A DNA stretch of 64,000 bases, taken from NCBI GenBank assembly GCA_026627065.1, contig JAPNUO010000003.1, positions 307,873-371,872 on the forward strand, given 5' to 3'. Shown in pieces: positions 56,087 to 64,000 of this stretch (positions are counted from its first letter, which is position 1; the number at the start of each line of letters is the position of its first letter). The stretch is from Bacillota bacterium (GTDB lineage: Bacteria; Bacillota; Sulfobacillia; Sulfobacillales; Sulfobacillaceae). The notes below the pieces were generated by a model, which saw only the letters and a program-made list of their open reading frames with translations, did no database searches and was not told the origin of the DNA. The translations under genes and the position numbers were made by a program.

Positions 56087-57424
56087 ATGGCGTTGGTGGC
56101 TATTGTGGGACGGCCGAACGTGGGAAAGTCTGCCTTGTTCAATCGCCTAACCCAGACCCGGCGTGCGATTGTGGCCGATGTCGAGGGGGTCACCCGGGAT
56201 CGCCTGTATGAAGTGACGGACTGGAATGGGCAGTCCTTTACTGTGGTCGATACCGGCGGCATCTGGGAAGGCGAGGACAACGAGATGTTGGCCATGACGC
56301 GGGCTCAGACCCTGTTGGCGATCGACGAGGCCGACGTGTTGGTGATGGTGGTGGATGGCACGACAGGAGTGACGGCCGCGGACGAAGACGTGGCCAGGCT
56401 ATTGCGCCGTGCGCGAAAGCCGGTGCTGGTGGTCGTTAACAAGGCCGAAGGGAAGCGGGCGGAAGTGTCTAGCTTCTATGCGCTGGGCCTGGGCGACCCG
56501 ATTCCGGTCTCTGCCATCCATGGAGAAGGCATCGGGGATTTGCTGGACGCGGTGGTGGCCCGTTTACCCAGCGGAGATCCTGCCGACGAGACACGCTCCG
56601 ATTTCGCCATTCGCGTTGCCATAGCGGGGCGGCCCAATGTCGGCAAATCCTCCCTCGTCAACTGGTTGGCCGGCACGGAGCGGACGCTGGTGACCCCAAT
56701 TGCGGGCACCACCCGCGATGTGGTGGATACCCGGGTGACGCGGGGGGGACGCGAATACCTGTTTCTCGACACCGCCGGGCTTCGGCGGCCAAATCGGGTG
56801 CAGGAAGCGCTCGAGTCCAAGACCGTGCAACGCTCGCTTCAGGCCATTCGCCAGTCCGACGTGGTGTTGCTCATGCTCGATGCGTCCGAAGGCGTCTTTT
56901 CGCAGGATCAACGCATCGCGGGCCAGATTGAGGCCCAGGGAAAGGCTACCGTGGTCCTTCTCAATAAGGCGGATTTGGTGAAGGGCACCACGGTGCCCAT
57001 GCAACAGCGGGTGCGCGACGAACTGCGCTTCTTGAGCTACGCGCGCATTTTGCCTATTTCGGTGCTGAATGGCTGGCGCCTGGAGGAGATTTGGTCCTTC
57101 ATCGATGAAGCGTACGCAGGATACACGCGGCGACTGCCTACGCATGTCGTCAATCGCGTCGTGGATGAGGCAGTGCACTTAAACCCGCCGCCCTCAGACA
57201 AGCATGGGCGCCAGTTGAAGATATACTACGCCACCCAGGTGAGCACAAAACCCCCGCACGTGGTGCTTTTTGTCAACGATCCCGACTTGTCGCATTTTAG
57301 CTATGAACGATATCTGGAACACCGTCTGCGAGAAGCGGCGGACTTTCGAGGAACGCCGGTCCGGATTACTCTTCGCGCGCGACGGCAGATGGCCGCGAGG
57401 ACGCGCCAAGGCGCCGCTCTATGA
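56087..57424 (+). CDS. der: Ribosome biogenesis GTPase Der (EngA)
   Basis: A 445-residue double-GTPase needed for 50S ribosome assembly. The two G domains have GRPNVGKS at residues 8-15 and 181-188, DTGG and DTAG as G3 motifs, and NKAE and NKAD as G4 motifs. The C-terminal KH-like domain includes HGRQLKIYYATQVSTKPP. The stop overlaps a short downstream frame (ATGA). Confidence 0.95.
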   Translation: MALVAIVGRPNVGKSALFNRLTQTRRAIVADVEGVTRDRLYEVTDWNGQSFTVVDTGGIWEGEDNEMLAMTRAQTLLAIDEADVLVMVVDGTTGVTAADEDVARLLRRARKPVLVVVNKAEGKRAEVSSFYALGLGDPIPVSAIHGEGIGDLLDAVVARLPSGDPADETRSDFAIRVAIAGRPNVGKSSLVNWLAGTERTLVTPIAGTTRDVVDTRVTRGGREYLFLDTAGLRRPNRVQEALESKTVQRSLQAIRQSDVVLLMLDASEGVFSQDQRIAGQIEAQGKATVVLLNKADLVKGTTVPMQQRVRDELRFLSYARILPISVLNGWRLEEIWSFIDEAYAGYTRRLPTHVVNRVVDEAVHLNPPPSDKHGRQLKIYYATQVSTKPPHVVLFVNDPDLSHFSYERYLEHRLREAADFRGTPVRITLRARRQMAARTRQGAAL

Positions 57425-57495
57425 CCGAAAACTTGGCGGCGGAAGCCTCGCGCCTGCGCGAGGGGATAAGTCGCGCGATCCTTGGCAAAACATGA
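57421..57495 (+). CDS. Short 24-residue frame coupled to der
   Basis: ATG 57421 overlaps the der stop as ATGA, and the frame reads MTENLAAEASRLREGISRAI and then LGKT before TGA 57493-57495. It looks like the first helix of a MoxR-type AAA ATPase that has lost the rest, but it is too short to be sure. The region 57496-57680 shows no further convincing coding sequence. Confidence 0.25.
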   Translation: MTENLAAEASRLREGISRAILGKT

Positions 57496-57680
57496 GTCCG
57501 TGCGGTCTCATCATGGGATGAGGCGACAATGTTGATTCCATCGCACCGTGGTGCAGACCTGCCAATGCACGTCGTCTGGGCCCAAAGTCGACGCAGTGAG
57601 GGCTAGGCGAAGGCAGAGCCATAGCGCAGAAAAGCATTCCCACGCTTCAGCGCTGGGGTGAACCTCAACGAAAAGCAGAG

Positions 57681-57712
57681 GCTGAACGCGGGTTGCGCTG
57701 GCCGCGTTCAGC
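57681..57712 (-). terminator. Terminator of the YceI gene
   Basis: An 11-bp perfect stem GCTGAACGCGG / CCGCGTTCAGC with a 10-nt loop lies just past the yceI stop. On the minus strand it is followed by CTCTGCTTTTCG. A partial copy of the TTCAGCGCTG segment occurs upstream at about 57645, so the area also holds an imperfect repeat. Confidence 0.5.
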
Positions 57713-57730
57713 GCTGAGTTCACAATTCTG

Positions 57731-58264
57731 CTATTGCTTGATCGTTTCCAGTTCCAAGTGGATGTCGACCATATCGCCGACCATCACGCCGCCCGCTTCG
57801 AGCACTTGATTCCAGTTAACCCCGAAGTCCTTGCGGTTGATGCGCGCGGAGCATTCAAATCCCGCCCGAGTGTGTCCCCAAGGGTCCTGGGCGGTGCCCA
57901 ATGCGGTAACCGAGACCGGAATTTCCTTGGTCACGCCCCGCAAGGTCAGATTGCCGTAGACGGTATAGGCGTTCTCCCCGGTCCTTTCGACCCGCGTGCT
58001 TTCAAAACGCATGGTGGGATAGTGCTCGACATCAAAGAAGTCGCTGGTCCTGAGGTGGTTGTCGCGGTCGGGCTGGTTGGTGTTGACGCTCGCGACATTA
58101 ATTTCAAACTCGGCGCGTGCAGTGGTCAGATCGTCGGGATTGCCGACAATCTTTCCCTGAAATTCTTGAAAGTGTCCCCGAACTTTAGAGACTAAATGGC
58201 GCACGACAAAACCAACCGTGCTGTGGGCGGGGTCGACCACCCATGTGCTGCTTTCCTCTGCCAC
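57731..58264 (-). CDS. YceI-family lipid-binding protein
   Basis: A 177-residue protein with the YceI lipocalin-like beta-barrel signature: TWVVDPAHSTVGFVVRHL at the start, DRDNHLRTSDFFDVEHYPTMRFES in the middle, GNLTLRGVTKEIPVSV and FGVNWNQVLEAGGVMVGD towards the end. GTG 58264 follows AAAAGGAGG. There is no signal peptide, so it is probably cytosolic and may bind isoprenoid-like lipids. Between der and spoIVA it interrupts the common plsY-gpsA order. Confidence 0.9.
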   Translation of the reverse strand: MAEESSTWVVDPAHSTVGFVVRHLVSKVRGHFQEFQGKIVGNPDDLTTARAEFEINVASVNTNQPDRDNHLRTSDFFDVEHYPTMRFESTRVERTGENAYTVYGNLTLRGVTKEIPVSVTALGTAQDPWGHTRAGFECSARINRKDFGVNWNQVLEAGGVMVGDMVDIHLELETIKQ

Positions 58265-58400
58265 GGAATCTTGCCTCCTTTTTCTTATTGCATGGTCAAC
58301 GCGAACCATCTGCGGCTACGTCAGAACATGACGCCCCGAGCCACCCAACGGGGTACAATCTATCCTAACTTACATAAGAGAAGCAAATCAAGAAAAAGCT

Positions 58401-58423
58401 TGCCAATCGTTGGCATTAATGCC
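58401..58423. promoter_or_regulatory. Overlapping palindromes upstream of spoIVA
   Basis: TGCCAATCGTTGGCA (arms TGCCAA/TTGGCA) at 58401-58415 overlaps GGCATTAATGCC at 58412-58423. They lie in the gap between the divergent yceI and spoIVA genes and may be an operator. Confidence 0.35.
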
Positions 58424-58432
58424 GCGGCCGTT

Positions 58433-58461
58433 TCATATCTTGCTACTGTCATTCATAGGGT
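58433..58461 (+). promoter_or_regulatory. Candidate sigma-E promoter for spoIVA
   Basis: TCATATC at 58433-58439 and CATAGGGT at 58454-58461, with a 14-bp spacer, fit the sporulation sigma-E pattern (-35 kmATATT, -10 CATACAmT) moderately well. spoIVA is a sigma-E gene in Bacillus subtilis. It lies about 60 bp upstream of the start codon. Confidence 0.5.
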
Positions 58462-58521
58462 GATCCCGGGACAGGCGAGGACCGGCGCCAACCCTGGTAG
58501 ACGAGGGAGGGAACCTTCAGG

Positions 58522-60000
58522 ATGGAGAAGTTTGACCTTTTTAAGGATTTAGCCGAACGAACCGGAGGCGATGTATATATTGGCGTCGTGGGCCCGGTCC
58601 GCACCGGTAAATCCACCTTTATTAAACGCTTTATGGAACGGATGATCCTGCCGGCTATTGATGATCCCAATGAACGGGAGCGCGCGGTGGATTCGTTGCC
58701 CCAAAGCGGCACGGGGCGCACCATCATGACCACCGAGCCCAAATTTATTCCCGACGACGGGGTGGAAATCGCGCTGAACGATGCCATCACGCTGCGTGCG
58801 CGCTTGGTGGATTGTGTAGGATACGCCGTGCCGGGAGCCTTGGGATATACCGAGGAGGAAGGCGCGCGCATGGTGCATACGCCCTGGTCGGACGACGAGA
58901 TGCCGTTTGAGGAAGCCGCAGAAATTGGGACGCGCAAGGTCATTCAGGATCATTCCACGATCGGCATTGTCGTGACCACGGACGGATCCTTTGGCGAGCT
59001 GCCTCGGGAAGCCTACGAAGAGGCGGAGGAGCGGGTGGTGGGGGAACTCAAAGACTTGGGCAAGCCGTTCGTTGTGGTTTTGAACTCAGCGCATCCGTTT
59101 GCGGAGGAGACGGTGGCGCTTGCCGAAGGACTGGCCACGCGGTTCGATGTGCCCGTGATGCCGTTGAATTGCCTCGAGCTGCGCCAAGACGACATCACGC
59201 GGGTCTTGGAACAAGTCCTCTATGAATTTCCAGTGTCAGAGATCCAGTTTCAGTTGGTGGATTGGGTTGAGGCGTTGCCGCCGACGCATTGGCTGAAAAA
59301 ACAAATTGACTTGGCGACCGAGGAAGCGCGGGCCAACATCACGCGGTTAAGGGATGTCCAGACCGAGGTGGAACGACTCACGAGCTTAGATGTGCTGGAT
59401 GGCGTACGCCTCGTTCACATGGATTTGGGAACCGGGCAAGCGGAAATTTTCGTGGGGGCCGACGACGCCCTGTATTATCGCGTGCTGGGGGAACTGGCCG
59501 ATCGGCATGTGGCCACCCGTGGCGATGTGGTGAAGTTGTGGCGCGAGTACGTGGTGGCTAAGCGCGAATGGGACAAAGTGGAAGAAGCGGTGCTGGAGGT
59601 GCGCAGCACCGGATATGGCATGGTGGCGCCCACGTTGGACGAACTGAATCTAGCCGAGCCGGAGCCCATTCGCAAGGGGGCGCAGTTTGGCGTGCGCCTA
59701 AAAGCGACGGCGCCCTCCATTCACATGATTCGGGCGGATATTGAGACGGAAATTACGCCCATCATTGGCACCGAGCGTCAGGCTGACGAACTAGTGCAAT
59801 ATTTGATGGAGCAGTTTGAAGACGATCCCAAGCGGTTGTGGGAAACCAATCTCTTTGGAAAATCGTTGCACGATTTGGTGCGCGAGAGCATCCAGTCGAA
59901 GCTTTTCCGCATGCCGGACAATGCGCAGGAAAAACTGCAGGAGACCCTGACCCGGATTATTAATGAAGGGTCCGGCGGACTGATCTGCATCATCATTTAG
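58522..60000 (+). CDS. spoIVA: Stage IV sporulation protein A (spore coat ATPase)
   Basis: A 492-residue ATPase that polymerises on the forespore surface and anchors the spore coat. Walker A is GPVRTGKST (residues 24-32); the start EKFDLFKDLAERTGGDVYIGVVG and the C-terminal GSGGLICIII are highly typical. ATG 58522 follows GAGGGAGGGAACC. This is the strongest sign that the organism forms endospores. Confidence 0.97.
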   Translation: MEKFDLFKDLAERTGGDVYIGVVGPVRTGKSTFIKRFMERMILPAIDDPNERERAVDSLPQSGTGRTIMTTEPKFIPDDGVEIALNDAITLRARLVDCVGYAVPGALGYTEEEGARMVHTPWSDDEMPFEEAAEIGTRKVIQDHSTIGIVVTTDGSFGELPREAYEEAEERVVGELKDLGKPFVVVLNSAHPFAEETVALAEGLATRFDVPVMPLNCLELRQDDITRVLEQVLYEFPVSEIQFQLVDWVEALPPTHWLKKQIDLATEEARANITRLRDVQTEVERLTSLDVLDGVRLVHMDLGTGQAEIFVGADDALYYRVLGELADRHVATRGDVVKLWREYVVAKREWDKVEEAVLEVRSTGYGMVAPTLDELNLAEPEPIRKGAQFGVRLKATAPSIHMIRADIETEITPIIGTERQADELVQYLMEQFEDDPKRLWETNLFGKSLHDLVRESIQSKLFRMPDNAQEKLQETLTRIINEGSGGLICIII

Positions 60001-60025
60001 TTAGTTTTTAGTATTGAGTGAGGAC

Positions 60026-60061
60026 GCGGTGGCGTCGATCTCGCTTGACCGGCGCCACCGC
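60026..60061. terminator. Hairpin between convergent genes
   Basis: A 9-bp perfect stem GCGGTGGCG / CGCCACCGC with an 18-nt loop, between the ends of spoIVA and the permease gene. No clear T-tract is present, so termination is likely but not certain. Confidence 0.5.
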
Positions 60062-60081
60062 AGACAGAAGGCTTCTGCAGA

Positions 60082-61035
60082 TTAATTGTAGGAGATGCGC
60101 GGATCCACGAGCGCGTATAAGAGGTCGGCAATGAGATTGCCGAGGATGGTGACCACCCCTAAAAAGACGATGATGGCCAACAGTACGGGATAATCGCGGG
60201 CATTGGCTGCATCCCAATACAAGAGTCCCATGCCGGGATAGTTGAAGATCTCCTCGACCACCAGAGCGCCGCCAAAGAGGGCCGGCAACGACAAGCCAAA
60301 CAAGGTGATGAGCGGCAACACCGAGTTTCTGAGTGCGTGGACAAACAGTACGCGGAACTCGCCGGCCCCTTTGGAGCGGGCAGTTCGGATGTAGTCCTGG
60401 ACGAGCGTCTCGCGCATGGATGAACGCATATACCGGGCCCAACCGGCCATGGACGTGATCATGAGCGTCAGGACCGGTAACACCAAGTGATACACGTAGG
60501 ACCAGAAATTGGGGTTGGGATTGTCCGGATTGGTGATGCCGCCGGCCGGAAACCAGCCTAAATGAATGGCAAAGAGCTCGATGACCAGGATTCCCAGCCA
60601 AAACGTGGGCATGGCATAAAAGAAGTAAAGGATCACGGTGACCACTTGGTCGAACACGGAATTGGCGTAATAGGCTTGGACGGTGCCAATCAGCACGGCG
60701 GTGAGATGGGCCAGCATGACGGCTAATACGACCAATTCCAGCGTGTGCGGCAGCGCCTGTAAAATCAGCGAGGTGACGGGTTGGTCGTAGACGTAAGAAT
60801 ACTGAAAGTTTCCGTGCAGGGCCTTCCAGAGCCAAATAAGGTACTGCATGTAAAGCGGCTTGTTCAAGCCTAAATTGCGCGCCAAAATCCGGGCACGGTA
60901 TGGTGTCCAGTGATTGCCCAGCAAGAGGCGGACGGGATTGCCGGGCACGATGTGAAGCAAAATAAAGCTGATCAGGGTCACGCCCAAAAGGCTGGGGATG
61001 GCCTCGAGTATGCGGCGTATGATATAGCGTCCCAC
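60082..61035 (-). CDS. Dipeptide/oligopeptide ABC transporter permease (DppB/OppB-like)
   Basis: A 317-residue permease with six hydrophobic helices. GTG 61035 follows AAGGAGGG. Signatures are GRYIIRRILEAIPSLLGVTLISF at the start, DYIRTARSKG (EAA loop) and ALFGGALVVEEIFNYPGMGLL near the end. It pairs with the upstream permease and lipoprotein genes. No ATPase genes follow, since the next gene is spoIVA in the opposite direction. Confidence 0.88.
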   Translation of the reverse strand: MGRYIIRRILEAIPSLLGVTLISFILLHIVPGNPVRLLLGNHWTPYRARILARNLGLNKPLYMQYLIWLWKALHGNFQYSYVYDQPVTSLILQALPHTLELVVLAVMLAHLTAVLIGTVQAYYANSVFDQVVTVILYFFYAMPTFWLGILVIELFAIHLGWFPAGGITNPDNPNPNFWSYVYHLVLPVLTLMITSMAGWARYMRSSMRETLVQDYIRTARSKGAGEFRVLFVHALRNSVLPLITLFGLSLPALFGGALVVEEIFNYPGMGLLYWDAANARDYPVLLAIIVFLGVVTILGNLIADLLYALVDPRISYN

Positions 61036-61089
61036 GCATTGCCCTCCTTTTTCCACGTTGGTCTCTCACATTGTCCACGGGTGCTTGGC

Positions 61090-61977
61090 CTATGAAAGAC
61101 GCGTGTCGAACGCCTGACGAAGCCCGTCGCCGACAAAGTTAATGCTGAGCTCGGCCAGCAAGATGGCCAGTCCGGGCGGATAAATGATCCACCAGGCATT
61201 TTGATACATGTAGTTCATGGCGGTTGCCAAGTCGGATCCCCAGTTAGGCGCCGGCGGCGGCAGGCCCAAACCTAAAAAGCTAAGGGTGGCAATGGCTAAA
61301 ATCGAGTCCGCGACACTGAATGTCCCCGCAACCAGCACCGTTCCTAAGTAGTTGGGAAAGAGGTAGTAACGCATAATGCGCGCTTGGCTGGCCCCGAGCG
61401 CCCGCGCCGCCTCGACGTAGGTGCGGGTTTTGATGGTGAGCACTTCCGCCCGCACGAGACGCGCCACCCCCAGCCACGCTGTGGAGGCGAGAATCACCAC
61501 CATCAAGGCGACATTGGGCTTAAACACCGCGTCCAAAAACAAAAGAATAAAGAGAGCGGGAATGGACAAGATAATGTCGACAACGCGCATCATCACGGTG
61601 TCCACCCAACCGCCGGCTAAACCCGCGACCATTCCGTAAAGGGTGCCGAAAACCATGGAGACAAAGGCCGAGGCAAAACCCACGATGAGGGAGGCCTGTC
61701 CACCCACCATCAGGCGGGCCAGTTCGTTGCGCCCAAGATCGTCGGTGCCTAGGGGGAACTGAGCGTCGGGCGGCTGCAGAATATGCAACAAATTGATCGT
61801 CAAAGGGTTGACCCGGTAGATGAGCGGGCCCACAAACGAAAACAGCACCAAAAACAACAGGCCCGCGACCCCCGCGATGGTCAGCGGACTGCGCCAGAAC
61901 CGCCGCCAGATGCGCCCCTGATAACTAAAGTCTTCAGCCGGCGCGGCCTCGATTTCGGCGACTATGGGGTTTTGCAA
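61090..61977 (-). CDS. Dipeptide/oligopeptide ABC transporter permease (DppC/OppC-like)
   Basis: A 295-residue permease. The start is TTG 61977 with AAAGGAGGGG before it. The DppC features are HPLGTDDLGRN-type sequence (FPLGTDDLGRNELARLM), YVEAARALGASQARIMRYYLFPN (EAA loop) and a final hydrophobic helix. It lies 54 bp upstream of the DppB-like gene and 174 bp downstream of the substrate-binding protein gene. Confidence 0.88.
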   Translation of the reverse strand: MQNPIVAEIEAAPAEDFSYQGRIWRRFWRSPLTIAGVAGLLFLVLFSFVGPLIYRVNPLTINLLHILQPPDAQFPLGTDDLGRNELARLMVGGQASLIVGFASAFVSMVFGTLYGMVAGLAGGWVDTVMMRVVDIILSIPALFILLFLDAVFKPNVALMVVILASTAWLGVARLVRAEVLTIKTRTYVEAARALGASQARIMRYYLFPNYLGTVLVAGTFSVADSILAIATLSFLGLGLPPPAPNWGSDLATAMNYMYQNAWWIIYPPGLAILLAELSINFVGDGLRQAFDTRLS

Positions 61978-62151
61978 TCGTTCCCCTCCTTTGAGCGTCT
62001 TGGAATGTGTTTGAACGCATTGAGACTCTGAAGACTGCTGAGACTTTCACACTTGCGGGCCATTGTCGCCGGCGGCATCGAGTCGTCATCCGCCACGCGC
62101 TCTCAGGCCGATAAATATCGTCCTACCACAATATTTTATCACGTGCAAGCA

Positions 62152-63507
62152 TTAATGGGACCTGGGTTTAGAGGGCAGCAACCGCCAAGCCTGCACTTGG
62201 TTAAAGGGCTCCCACGGGTTGGCGCTCCAGTGGTCCAAACGGCGGCTGACCATCCAGTACTCCGGCTCCCACACGAGTGCGATTTGATTGGGAGCTAACG
62301 GCTCCGGGACCGGCGTCGCCAGCACCGGAGCTAACGCGACTTCCGCACGTTCCTTCCTGCTGCGGAGGACCACGCGAATCCCCTCCGCTTCCCACTCGTG
62401 GGTTAGGGAGCGGGCGAGTTGGCGGCCAAAATCACTTGGAGGGACTGCCAGGCTGACCGTCAGGGGGATTTTCGATCCGCGGCGAACCCATCCCCGAGAT
62501 GTTTGACGATAGCCCCAGTGCCGCATCCGACGGCGAAAACGCGCGGGGGTGGTGTGGCTCGTCGCGGCAACGCCGGTCGCTGGGATGCCCGGCAAGGAGC
62601 GGGCATTGGTGGCCAGGCGCAACATCTCCAGAAGATTCCATCCCCTGCCGGATGAAGGCGGGGAGTGAATCGCGAGGACCCACTCCTGGATGCTGCGACC
62701 CGAGACAATGCGCTGGCGCGACGCAACATAGGGTCTCCGCGTTTCGCTCCAACTCAGCTCGGGGGGGTGCGGCGGCACGCCACGCCACCACCAGGCGAGA
62801 TATTTTACGTGAGGCGGCCCATAAAGGTAATGCGGATAGGCGATCCAGACCATATCGCGGTCTGTCCAGTCGATGGGCCGATACGGGCCAGAGCCTACCA
62901 CATCCTTGATCTGGTTGAGCCAGACCGCGCGCTTGACGCGCGCAATGGGCGTGCGTCCGAGCAAAAAGCGCGGCAAAATGTACACGTGTCCCGCCGGGGA
63001 AAGGACGTTGGCCACAAAATCGGGGTCGGCGCGTTTCAACTGAATCGTCAGCGTGGTGGGGGAGCGGACGGCCACTGTTTTGATGTTGCTGAGCTCTCGC
63101 CACGCCTTAAATCCGCTCGCGGGATTTTGGTAGAGGGCGAGGGTCCAGGCGACATCCCGGGCTGTGACGGGACGGCCATTCCACCACTTGGCAAAGGGAT
63201 TCAGCTTGATGCTCCAGTTGCGCCCGTGAGCACCGGAATGCCAGCTGGTCGCCAAACCCGGTTCCGCCCGTCCGCGGGGACTGAGGCTGACCAGTGTTTG
63301 GTAGACCATTTGGTCGAACAGCTGGTTGCCTGCGGTCAGGCTGGTAAGCGGATTGATGTTGGTGACAGCGGGAGTCACCACGGTCAAGGTGGTGTCGTAC
63401 ACATACGGAGGGGCCGTCGCCTTTAAGGGGGGACTATTGCAGCCGGCGAGCAATGCGGCAATGCCCGCAGCGAGTGTCCACGCTTTGATCTTTGCGACAG
63501 GTGTCAT
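62152..63507 (-). CDS. ABC transporter substrate-binding lipoprotein (SBP_bac_5)
   Basis: A 451-residue peptide/nickel-type binding protein. ATG 63507 follows GGGGGAAGG. The signal KIKAWTLAAGIAALLAGC has a lipobox (LLAGC). The mature part shows INPLTSLTAGNQLFDQMVYQTLV, ATSWHSGAHGRNWSIKLNP and WWNGRPVTARDVAWTLAL, typical of family 5. The later half is less typical and about 80 residues shorter than usual for DppA. It probably serves the two permeases downstream. Confidence 0.8.
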   Translation of the reverse strand: MTPVAKIKAWTLAAGIAALLAGCNSPPLKATAPPYVYDTTLTVVTPAVTNINPLTSLTAGNQLFDQMVYQTLVSLSPRGRAEPGLATSWHSGAHGRNWSIKLNPFAKWWNGRPVTARDVAWTLALYQNPASGFKAWRELSNIKTVAVRSPTTLTIQLKRADPDFVANVLSPAGHVYILPRFLLGRTPIARVKRAVWLNQIKDVVGSGPYRPIDWTDRDMVWIAYPHYLYGPPHVKYLAWWWRGVPPHPPELSWSETRRPYVASRQRIVSGRSIQEWVLAIHSPPSSGRGWNLLEMLRLATNARSLPGIPATGVAATSHTTPARFRRRMRHWGYRQTSRGWVRRGSKIPLTVSLAVPPSDFGRQLARSLTHEWEAEGIRVVLRSRKERAEVALAPVLATPVPEPLAPNQIALVWEPEYWMVSRRLDHWSANPWEPFNQVQAWRLLPSKPRSH

Positions 63508-63931
63508 CAGGCCTTCCCCCAGCCAGGTTGCTACGAGGCATTGTACCATGCAGAACAGGGGCAATGTCGAAAACTGCGGCGGCTTGAGCTGCCATTTCCT
63601 AGTCTAGCTCTTCCTACATATCCGGCACGTCTACGACATTGTTCTTCGGAGTCTACTGCGACGAAACGGCGCCGGCCCCCGATTCAACCAGTCCTGAGAC
63701 GCTAACATTCGGGCGGTTCATCCACTGAGTTCCCCTGCATTCCTTAAGGGAGTCGCTAAACCGCTTGACATAAGTCCAAGTCGTCGCCGCGCTGCGGGCG
63801 TGGCATCGGTCCAGCCGCTGGACGGCGTTGTGGGCCAGTCATTCGCTCCGGCAGCAGGCGCGGCGCCGTCGGCGTTGTGCCGCGTGATCACAATGACGAG
63901 GGCACCCCTTTATCCACCGCCCGCCGTCTTC
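63508..63931. other. Intergenic region with no recognised gene
   Basis: About 420 bp without a convincing frame on either strand. It contains the leader of the substrate-binding protein gene. I see no promoter strong enough to name, and no tRNA or known RNA motif. Confidence 0.4.
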
Positions 63932-63990
63932 CCTCAAAAATAAAAGTACTTGAACGGGGATTCGTTGCCTCAAAATTAAAGGTCCTTGAA
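63932..63990. repeat. Imperfect 23-bp direct repeats, possible insertion-sequence end
   Basis: Two copies (63932-63954 and 63968-63990) starting CCTCAAAA and ending CTTGAA match at 20 of 23 positions, 36 bp apart. AT-rich direct repeats of this size at an edge resemble the multiple terminal repeats of IS21-like elements. No transposase is in the window, so this remains a suggestion. Confidence 0.4.
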
Positions 63991-64000
63991 AATCATAGCA

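Overview
The window is GC-rich and gene-dense, with many GTG and TTG starts preceded by strong AGGAGG-type ribosome binding sites. It carries the spore morphogenesis ATPase gene spoIVA, the GTPase gene der, nrdR with a B12-dependent ribonucleotide reductase, and a cytosolic-type aconitase. This points to an endospore-forming, high-GC member of the Bacillota; a Sulfobacillus-like or other deep-branching lineage is my guess and is not shown by the sequence. I found no rRNA, tRNA, CRISPR array or complete insertion sequence.

Layout. 1-7.9 kb: the end of an unidentified gene, a cupredoxin-like lipoprotein, then a five-gene run (aldehyde dehydrogenase, GABA-type aminotransferase, class III CoA-transferase, glutaryl-CoA dehydrogenase, acyl-CoA ligase) that fits oxidation of 5-aminovalerate/glutarate (lysine catabolism) to crotonyl-CoA. 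7.9-22 kb: housekeeping and accessory genes, including peptide deformylase, a GlcF-like Fe-S protein, a Nudix hydrolase, a VIT-type metal transporter, an MFS/acyl-CoA ligase/acyltransferase trio, a YajQ-like protein and a large fusion of a mannosyltransferase-like membrane domain to a PQQ-type beta-propeller. 22-34 kb: nrdR-nrdJ under a candidate NrdR box, a D-aminoacylase-like amidohydrolase, an MFS transporter, a secreted esterase, aconitase and release factor 3. 34-51 kb: membrane proteins, pyrophosphatase, a copper-type P-ATPase with a candidate operator, a TauE exporter, an IscA-like protein, a PIG-V-like mannosyltransferase coupled to a degenerate LCP protein, an SRAP protein, a cyclophilin lipoprotein and a quinone oxidoreductase. 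51.8-55.2 kb: the most interesting part. 55.4-64 kb: der, YceI, spoIVA, a dipeptide-type ABC transporter without ATPases, and possible insertion-sequence end repeats at the right edge.

Key observation: two neighbouring, convergent genes each contain one in-frame TGA exactly where a catalytic cysteine is expected. One is an AhpE-like peroxiredoxin (FT-x-x-U at 52994-52996). The other is a double-thioredoxin-fold protein disulfide oxidoreductase resembling the AhpF N-terminal domain (U-x-x-C at 54004-54006, minus strand). In both, a hairpin follows the TGA with its apical loop starting 18 nt downstream, the same spacing as the E. coli fdhF SECIS. I read these as two selenoproteins, probably a peroxidase and its reductant, flanked by a cystathionine beta-synthase/cysteine synthase gene, a cysteine-less rhodanese-like gene and an XRE-family regulator that forms an operon with the oxidoreductase. 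Conventional gene calling would split both genes into fragments.
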